Assembly (NCBI RefSeq): GCF_001613805.1
Contig: NZ_LPVY01000021.1
Coordinates: 186,001 to 250,000, forward strand
Direction: 5' to 3'
Source: Thalassospira lucentensis
GTDB taxonomy: Bacteria > Pseudomonadota > Alphaproteobacteria > Rhodospirillales > Thalassospiraceae
DNA: 64,000 nucleotides
Shown: in pieces, positions 58,582 through 64,000 of the stretch
Layout: the number at the start of each line of letters is the position of its first letter
Position numbering within the stretch: the stretch's first letter is position 1
The notes under the pieces: generated by a model
What the model was told of the DNA's origin: nothing
Databases searched by the model: none
Seen by the model: only the letters and a program-made list of their open reading frames with translations
Program-made: the position numbers and the translations under genes

Positions 58582-58813
58582 TGGTTTTGTATCCTTCTGC
58601 CCTAAAACAATTTTCCGACCACCGTGGCGATGAAACAGCCCGACAGCGCTGCAAATCAGGCAATTCCGCCTTATTTGCACCCCGAACCGGTCATCTTGCG
58701 GTCATGGTTGAGTGGTTTGGTGTTGTCGTTCGGAACCTCGCCTGCTCGGCCGGTTTCGAACACCTGTCCGGTTTGGCCGGACCTGTTGCAAAATTGATGA
58801 TCTGGAGTTTGCG

Positions 58814-59614
58814 TTGCGCGCAAAACTGTTTGCCACCATCGCCCTGATCGGGATTGGGGCAGCGGGTTATACCCTGCTGCCCTATACCCCTGTTCCCGGC
58901 TATTTCAACGATTTCACCAGCCGGGTTTCGGCCCTTGCCGGGTTTGGCGCGGAAAATATCCGCAACCGGGTTCTCCCCGATCTCGAAGCCGAACTGTCCA
59001 ACGCCGATCTGGCAATTGGCGCACCGGTTTTCGTGCGCGTCTTCAATGCAGATCGCGATATCGAAGTCTGGCTCAAGGCAAACAACCGTTACCGCCTGTT
59101 TACCCGCTATAATTTCTGTGATGCCGATGCCATTACCCACGCCAGTGACGGCGATGGAAACTCCACCGGTGCCGATAGTGCCACCATCGGCAATGCTGCC
59201 GATCTTGGCGTTTACCATGTCACGCGCGACGACCTTGCCCCCAACAGCCCGTATCACCTTGAAATCGCCCTGACACCGTTAACATCGGGTACACCCGAGG
59301 ATATCGAGCAACAGGCCCAAACCGCCCAACCCGCCCTTCGCGGCAATTGCGAGGGCACGGGCGGCATCGCCCTTGAAAACGGCGATATCGAGCCGGTCTA
59401 TATGCTGATCGACACAGCCCTTCGCGCCGGTCAGGCACAGGTACCGGTCCACGTCTTTGAAAAACGCCAGAACATGGATGATGCCGTGACCCTTACCGAA
59501 GACGCCTTCGCCAGCGTCCCGGCCCCCGGGCTTTATGACGTTTACGCAGCGTTCGAGCGCACCCGCATCCCCCCCGAAGTCCAGAAAACCGATGGCCGCT
59601 ATCAGGTGAACTAG
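58814..59614 (+). CDS. YafK-like L,D-transpeptidase homologue lacking catalytic residues
   Basis: A protein of about 266 residues with an N-terminal signal anchor (LFATIALIGIGAAGYTLL). The middle follows the YafK family: GAPVFVRVFNADRDIEVWLK, RYRLFTRYNFC and GVYHVTRDDLAPNSPYHLEI. Where the family has an HGxCxSxGC active site, this protein has RGNCEGTGG: both the His and the catalytic Cys are replaced. The tail YMLIDTALRAGQAQVPVHVF again fits. TTG 58814 has GGAG upstream and gives a normal signal; the frame extends to a GTG at 58712. On the plus strand between capsid and scaffold genes, its end overlapping the scaffold stop by four bases. Confidence 0.75.
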   Translation: MRAKLFATIALIGIGAAGYTLLPYTPVPGYFNDFTSRVSALAGFGAENIRNRVLPDLEAELSNADLAIGAPVFVRVFNADRDIEVWLKANNRYRLFTRYNFCDADAITHASDGDGNSTGADSATIGNAADLGVYHVTRDDLAPNSPYHLEIALTPLTSGTPEDIEQQAQTAQPALRGNCEGTGGIALENGDIEPVYMLIDTALRAGQAQVPVHVFEKRQNMDDAVTLTEDAFASVPAPGLYDVYAAFERTRIPPEVQKTDGRYQVN

Positions 59615-60324
59615 GAAATGCCATGCAGGCGGTCAAAACCTGCCTGCACCTCGGCCACCATCGCCGGATCACGGTCGCGCCAGTATCGCGGATCATTCAT
59701 TTTCGCCCGAATATCATGGCGCAGGTCACCCGTCGCATCGCTTGGCCGTCCGGCACTCAATCCCGGCTCCGTCCCGCCACTCATCAACCGATGAATGCTG
59801 CGCACCCCATCTGCCGTTTGACACAGAACCTCAAACGCCGCCTCGGGCAGGTTCTCGCGCCCCCATTTCTCAATCCGGGGGGCCAATCGCTTCCAGTTCT
59901 CCACCCCGCCAAACTCGGCCGCCAGGGCGGCCCGATCCGCGGCACGTTTGCCTGCGACCTCGACCTCGCCAACTAACGGCCCGATCACCTCGGCCGCCAG
60001 ATCATAAACAAGCTGCGCCTGCGCCCCGCTAAATCCCGCTTCATGCAACCGCGCATTCACCGCCGGATCAACCGCCCCCAACACGTCATCAACGGTAATC
60101 TCATATCCCTCAGGCGTTTCGGGAATGCTCGCCGGATCAATGGCCGTGATGGCTTCATCGACATCAACCTCACCTTCCGGCAAGGCACCGACATCCAAAA
60201 CCCCGCCCCCTGCCAAATCTTCCAACACCTCAGTTACACCGCCTGCCACATCGGCCGGACGCAACAGATTATCTTCCGCCCCCTGCCCGGCTTCTGACCG
60301 CGTCAGGTTCTGCTCAATGGTCAT
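59611..60324 (-). CDS. Phage capsid scaffold/assembly protein
   Basis: A 237-residue acidic protein. EGYEITVDDVLGAVDPAVNARLHEAGFSGAQAQLVYDLAAEVI then YWRDRDPAMVAEVQAGFDRLHG at the C-terminus is the usual scaffold pattern (T7 gp9-like role) in related phages. It lies between portal and capsid. It should direct prohead assembly and be lost from the mature head. Confidence 0.82.
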   Translation of the reverse strand: MTIEQNLTRSEAGQGAEDNLLRPADVAGGVTEVLEDLAGGGVLDVGALPEGEVDVDEAITAIDPASIPETPEGYEITVDDVLGAVDPAVNARLHEAGFSGAQAQLVYDLAAEVIGPLVGEVEVAGKRAADRAALAAEFGGVENWKRLAPRIEKWGRENLPEAAFEVLCQTADGVRSIHRLMSGGTEPGLSAGRPSDATGDLRHDIRAKMNDPRYWRDRDPAMVAEVQAGFDRLHGIS

Positions 60325-60628
60325 GATACACTCTCCCCTCTCCGCGCAGCCGCTTCGCTGCCGGATTACTGTTCATAAAAATACGATTTTTCCTGATTAA
60401 CGCTGCGCGGGGCGGCAAGGTCTGGACGGTCAGGCAAATGACGCCGTCACTCCCTCGCGCCGCACACTCCCCATCGTCGATGCGGCACCAAGTCTGGATG
60501 CCCGCGTTCGCGGGCATGACGGTTGAAGGCAAAGGTCACTCCACTCTCCCCGTCACTCCCGCGAACGCGGGAGTCCATCGTGCCGCATGCTCCTCAACAA
60601 AATTGATCTCCGCCAAGGCACAGGCCTG
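60325..60628. repeat. Gap with dispersed repeat (unit at 60493-60598)
   Basis: TGCCCGCG-TTC-GCGGGCATGACG and CGTCACTCCCGCG-AAC-GCGGGAGTCCA form a diverged bipartite unit. The remainder is leader of the scaffold gene; no gene seen. Confidence 0.8.
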
Positions 60629-60895
60629 TCATCCCTTATTATCCGCCGCGCCTCCGTTTACGCTGCCCCTTGCAAGCCGCGCCATCTGCAAAACAAGCGC
60701 CCGCTGCCCTTCACGCATCCAGATCGCACGATCCGGGCTTTGCGGGCCAAACGCGGTTCGAAGGATGCTGCGTTCAAGCTCCGCCAGAACCTTCTGCCCC
60801 GCGCTCGTGCCAAAACATTGCCGCCAATGCACCCGATCCACCTCTTCGGTTTCGTCGTCGGCGGCCAAGCCGTCAAACCAGTCCCAGCCACTCAT
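60629..60895 (-). CDS. Small phage protein, Bbp19-like
   Basis: An 88-residue protein (VDRVHWRQCFGTSAGQKVLAELERSIL; DRAIWMREGQRALVLQMARLA). The pattern matches small Bbp19-like phage proteins found beside portal genes. Its ATG overlaps the portal stop by four bases. Function unknown. Confidence 0.78.
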   Translation of the reverse strand: MSGWDWFDGLAADDETEEVDRVHWRQCFGTSAGQKVLAELERSILRTAFGPQSPDRAIWMREGQRALVLQMARLARGSVNGGAADNKG

Positions 60896-62784
60896 ACCGC
60901 ATCCTCCATAACGCCCGCCTCAAGTGATGGCTCGACCGGCGGCGAAACCGGCATCATCGGCCTGAGCAAATGGTCCGGCACCCCGAACTGATCGGCAAGC
61001 CAGCGGACCATGTGCGGCATATCGACTTCGCCCAGCGCCTCCGGCCCCAGCGTCGCAATCCTTGATAACCAATCCATCGCCTGCCCGGCCTGCACCCGTT
61101 TGGGCAACTGCGCCAGCGGCGCGCTATGGCGCAACTGCACGACATCACCGTCAAGCGGCATGTCGGGCAACTCGCCGCGCCGCACCAGAATATGGATCGC
61201 CCGGCGAATAAGCGGATAAAGCAGTTCCGCCTGTAACCGCCCATAAGTCGCCCCCAGCAACCGGGCATTTTCCGATGCCCGTTCGAGAACCTCGGTCGCG
61301 GTCATGCCGGGCTGGTCACTTTGCCCCAGCCGATCAGCCAGAAGGCACCGTCGGATACGATCACGCAAATCCGACAGCACCAGATCGGAAACATCAAACC
61401 GCCCCGGCGCATCAAGTGGCGTTAACCCCGCCGAGCCCACCGCCTTCGGGATGATGCTTCCCGGTACAAGCCGGATCGCCGCCGGGTTCAGAACCCCGTC
61501 ATCATCGGCCTGCCAGATGCCGGTCACCGCGATGGATGCGTTTTTAAGCACCAGCTCCACCACCTTGTTCGCCGTCTTGATATCCGGCAGCGCCTTCATC
61601 ACCGGCGACCTGCCATAAACCTCGCCCGGTGCCTTCATCCAGCGAAACGCGATATAGGGCGACACGTCAAACCGGTCCCGATGGATCACCCCATCTTCGC
61701 CGGCCAGACCACCCGAAACCCGCCCCCCATCCTCAAAAAACACGCAAAGCTGATAACCGCCAAACGCCCCCGGATCGGGCAGAACCGCCTCGACCACCGC
61801 GTATCGTTTCGGGCTCTGCCCCTCATCCCGATCCCTATCGGGCAACCGCGCGTCTGGCCATTGCCTTGCAATCTCGTCCCGGCTCAGCGACAGCTTGCGA
61901 AACACCGCATCCATTCTGCCGTCACTGCGTTCCTCGAACGCCAGTTCACGCAGCGGCACCGCGCCAAACCGAAACGCCGACGGGCTTAGGAAATCATCCG
62001 CTTCAAGTCGAAGGCAGGCCGTCCCCGCCGTCACCAGATCAAGAAACGCCTGATGCATCTCGACCGCAAAATTGGACCGGTCAAAATGCCCCTGCAAAAT
62101 GCTCGCGGCCCGTGCCAGCCGCGCGGTCAGAATGTCCCGATCCGCATCCGCTACATTGCCGCCCGGCTCAAACGTGAACCAGCCGCCCATCGGCGGGGTG
62201 ATTTCCGCCATCAGGCTGGCCGCAAGCTGCTCGACCGCATCCGGGGCCGTGGCATCAAACACCCGATCAAACTTCTTTTCCCCACCAGACACCCCGCCGG
62301 ATGCTCCCGGCTGCTCGCTCGCCCCGTTGCGTTGCGGCAGGGCGAATTCATAACATTCCTGCCAATGGCGCATCCAACCGCGCTTCTGCCCCATCGCCGC
62401 CCGAAACCGGGCCCGCAAATCGGCAATCGCAATCGTCACGGTTTTGGTTCCGGCATTGCTGCGTGCCCCGGCTCTCGCCCCCGCACCCGCACCAGCACCA
62501 AGACGGCCCACCGGCTCCTTCGCCATCCGGCCAAGTCCCGCCGCCGTCTGGTCTGCTCTCGACAGGCGGACATCCTCCGGCCTGGCTTCGGCCTTGTCCG
62601 TTCCCGTCCGGCCAGTCCCCCCAACCCGGCCAGCTCCAACCAGACCATCACCACGCCGCGTCTCCGCGCCGTTGCCCGCCGCCCCATCGGTGACGGCCCG
62701 ATCAGACGTCGGACGCTTTGCCGCCACACCCGTCTTCCGCGCCGGGCGGACCGGGTGCGCTTTGCGGTTCTGCCGTTCTGTCAT
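60892..62784 (-). CDS. Phage portal / head-to-tail connector with long low-complexity N-terminus
   Basis: A 630-residue portal-type connector of podoviruses (PF12236 type). Core: WQECYEFALPQRNG, KFDRVFDATAPDAVEQLAASLMAEITPPMGGWFTFE, NFAVEMHQAFLDLVTAGTACL, YGRSPVMKALPDIKTANKVVE and MTATEVLERASENARLLG. The first ~115 residues are unusual: Gly/Ala/Arg-rich with runs such as GAGAGAGARAGAR, absent from ordinary portals. The start at 62784 is by position; a later start near KTVTIAIADLRARFRAA would give a normal length. Confidence 0.88.
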   Translation of the reverse strand: MTERQNRKAHPVRPARKTGVAAKRPTSDRAVTDGAAGNGAETRRGDGLVGAGRVGGTGRTGTDKAEARPEDVRLSRADQTAAGLGRMAKEPVGRLGAGAGAGARAGARSNAGTKTVTIAIADLRARFRAAMGQKRGWMRHWQECYEFALPQRNGASEQPGASGGVSGGEKKFDRVFDATAPDAVEQLAASLMAEITPPMGGWFTFEPGGNVADADRDILTARLARAASILQGHFDRSNFAVEMHQAFLDLVTAGTACLRLEADDFLSPSAFRFGAVPLRELAFEERSDGRMDAVFRKLSLSRDEIARQWPDARLPDRDRDEGQSPKRYAVVEAVLPDPGAFGGYQLCVFFEDGGRVSGGLAGEDGVIHRDRFDVSPYIAFRWMKAPGEVYGRSPVMKALPDIKTANKVVELVLKNASIAVTGIWQADDDGVLNPAAIRLVPGSIIPKAVGSAGLTPLDAPGRFDVSDLVLSDLRDRIRRCLLADRLGQSDQPGMTATEVLERASENARLLGATYGRLQAELLYPLIRRAIHILVRRGELPDMPLDGDVVQLRHSAPLAQLPKRVQAGQAMDWLSRIATLGPEALGEVDMPHMVRWLADQFGVPDHLLRPMMPVSPPVEPSLEAGVMEDAV

Positions 62785-62787
62785 CGC

Positions 62788-63030
62788 CTAGTCCCCCAAA
62801 AGATTTTTGCCGCCCGCCGCACGGTCGATCCGGTCCGAAAGCAACCCGCGAAACCCCGTACCGATCAGACCGGCCCGGCCATAGCGTCGCCGCTCCAGTG
62901 CCTCGGACCGCGCCCGTCGTGCCGCTTCTGCCGCACTTTCCACGTCATCGACGGACGGCGGATTTGCGGACGGACTGGTGGCAATTGGCGGTGGCGCTGC
63001 TGGTTTTGGTGTCGAAAACAGACTGCCCAT
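62788..63030 (-). CDS. Small phage protein preceding the portal
   Basis: An 80-residue protein with a Pro/Ala-rich front and a helical Ala/Arg-rich part (VESAAEAARRARSEALERRRYGRAG). Small proteins of this kind commonly precede portal genes in alphaproteobacterial phages. Three bases separate its stop and the portal start. Function unknown. Confidence 0.7.
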   Translation of the reverse strand: MGSLFSTPKPAAPPPIATSPSANPPSVDDVESAAEAARRARSEALERRRYGRAGLIGTGFRGLLSDRIDRAAGGKNLLGD

Positions 63031-63104
63031 GATGCCCCTTTGCCTCCCTCTGCCTCATCCCATAGACGGGACCTGAAAAACCAAATGCCCCAAACCGGAG
63101 CCCT

Positions 63105-63172
63105 AAAACAAAAAAGCCCCAAGCCGGGGCTGAAAACAAAAACGCCCGCAACGCGGTGAAGCGATGCGGGCG
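63105..63172 (-). terminator. Two tandem intrinsic terminators
   Basis: CGCCCGCA/TGCGGGCG (63143-63150/63165-63172) followed on the minus strand by TTTTTGTTTT, then AGCCCC/GGGGCT (63115-63120/63126-63131) followed by TTTTTTGTTTT. They separate the upstream phage genes from the portal operon. Confidence 0.9.
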
Positions 63173-63219
63173 CAATTGTGGTGTTGACTTCTCCCTTATG
63201 GCACAAGAAAAAGAACAAA

Positions 63220-63726
63220 TCAAGAACATTTTTCAGAAAAAAACACTCTCCCACCATAAGCCTTTGTTTCCGCACGTTTTATCGCGCAAAAAAGTTGATG
63301 CGGCGTCACGATCCAGAACCCGGAAATGCCCAGCAACCGTTTGACGAACTCGACACAGGTAAACGCGCCCAATCGCACCCGCCTTGGCACTTCCGCCGGA
63401 TAACTGACCCAGATGCAGTCAAATCCGCGCGCCCGGTAATGGGCTTCGGGGTCGAACAGAACCGAATAATGCCAGACATCGCACGCGATCCTGTGGCTTT
63501 GCGGATCAAGGCAGATCCACTCCCCGGCACGTCCGCCCGACATCAGCACGAAACAATGCCGGAAACCGGGTTTCAGCCACCGCAAAAGCCGCTTTTCAGG
63601 CGCATCGGCAAACACCACAAGCACATCGCGCATGACGGGTTCGGTTGGCGGATTTGCACCCGCATATGCGGGCTGTTTCGCCGCCGCCAAAGCAGATGTG
63701 ATCGCCTCTCGGGTCAAAGTCTGCAT
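63220..63726 (-). CDS. Phage-associated protein with permuted papain-like Cys/His layout
   Basis: A 168-residue protein. H57 in WLKPGFRHCFVLM comes before C124 in GAFTCVEFVKRLLGI, with TPHQLF after. This His-then-Cys order and the FTCVEFVK helix resemble NlpC/P60-related permuted papain-like folds seen in phage genes of this type; enzymatic activity is unproven. It overlaps the upstream gene by 13 bases and ends before tandem terminators. Confidence 0.65.
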   Translation of the reverse strand: MQTLTREAITSALAAAKQPAYAGANPPTEPVMRDVLVVFADAPEKRLLRWLKPGFRHCFVLMSGGRAGEWICLDPQSHRIACDVWHYSVLFDPEAHYRARGFDCIWVSYPAEVPRRVRLGAFTCVEFVKRLLGISGFWIVTPHQLFCAIKRAETKAYGGRVFFSEKCS

Positions 63727-64000
63727 GGCGGCAATTCCCCCGTCATTTTGATCATTTTCTCGGGATGGTGAAAGGCATCCTCGGCCCCCGGAAGGACAAT
63801 ATCACGCGCAATCAGCACATCCTCCAAGGCCGCCATCGCATCGCACCAAAGATCATATTTCGGCTTTTCACGCCCATCGCGCGGATCGGGCGTGCGTTCC
63901 ACCAGCCCGTAATATTCGATCACCTGCAAATGCCGGTCATCCAGCACATTTTCACGCCGTAACCGCATGACCGCGTTATAAATATCATCCGGGTCGCACG
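63714..64000 (-). CDS. Phage protein of unknown function (5' end outside window)
   Basis: The frame is open across the right edge: codons before ATG 63968 read CDPDDIYNAV and continue in frame, so the true start lies beyond the window. Visible part: MRLRRENVLDDRHLQVIEYYGLVERTP, then YDLWCDAMAALEDVLIARDIVLPG. Small proteins of this type precede portal modules in related phages. No function known. Confidence 0.7.
   Translation of the reverse strand, partial: CDPDDIYNAVMRLRRENVLDDRHLQVIEYYGLVERTPDPRDGREKPKYDLWCDAMAALEDVLIARDIVLPGAEDAFHHPEKMIKMTGELPPCRL

Overview
The window looks like the chromosome of a GC-rich marine-type alphaproteobacterium. The gene set (FecI/FecR/TonB cassette, COG4120-type ABC permease, ExoD, DUF2384/RES) and a dispersed repeat of the form GTCATTCCCGCG...CGCGGGAATCCAGTC point to Rhodospirillales, most likely Thalassospira. 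That assignment rests on recognition alone; no database search was run. No rRNA, tRNA or CRISPR array was seen.

Positions 1-32.4 kb are ordinary chromosome. They hold the end of an ABC importer; a TetR-controlled pair of alpha/beta hydrolases with a perfect 30-bp operator; a methyltransferase, dienelactone hydrolase and SDR; an iron-uptake signalling cassette (ECF sigma, FecR, STN-type TonB receptor) with Fur-like palindromes; a c-type cytochrome; and two large autotransporters flanking a GAF-LytTR regulator. Further on are a secreted hydrolase, a solute-binding protein, arylamine N-acetyltransferase, D-amino-acid transaminase, a DMT permease, an HAD/nucleotidyltransferase/small-ORF operon, PyrD with a histone-H1-like tail, an HxlR/Old Yellow Enzyme pair, DUF952 and ExoD.

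Positions 32.4-36.1 kb are an accessory island. A P-loop kinase lies between imperfect direct repeats. Next comes a visibly AT-rich, tightly packed three-gene operon encoding a STAS-HATPase fusion, a DUF4325 STAS-like protein and a PIN-domain nuclease. It resembles a partner-switching system wired to an RNase and is the best candidate here for an undescribed (defence or toxin-like) system. It is followed by a decayed 3' fragment of a phage holin gene, a NUDIX gene and a TPP-riboswitch-like leader that is convincing only in its 3' half.

From 36.2 kb to the right edge lies a podovirus-type prophage read on the minus strand in T7-like order: portal, scaffold, capsid, tail collar proteins, gp11- and gp12-like tail tubes, fibre, second tail protein, candidate small terminase, large terminase, membrane protein, SleB endolysin and 3TM holin. 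No integrase or repressor is in view, so the left end of the phage (in its own orientation) lies beyond 64 kb. Many non-structural genes interrupt it, mostly on the plus strand: a secreted C70-type papain-like protease, a CmlA/FloR-type exporter with its drug-stalling leader peptide, a GIY-YIG nuclease between repeat arrays, a TetR/hydrolase pair with three operators, a RES/DUF2384 toxin-antitoxin pair, DUF2971, a Sel1-repeat protein and a YafK-like L,D-transpeptidase homologue that has lost its catalytic residues. Host-type repeats inside the prophage suggest a long-resident, possibly decaying element.
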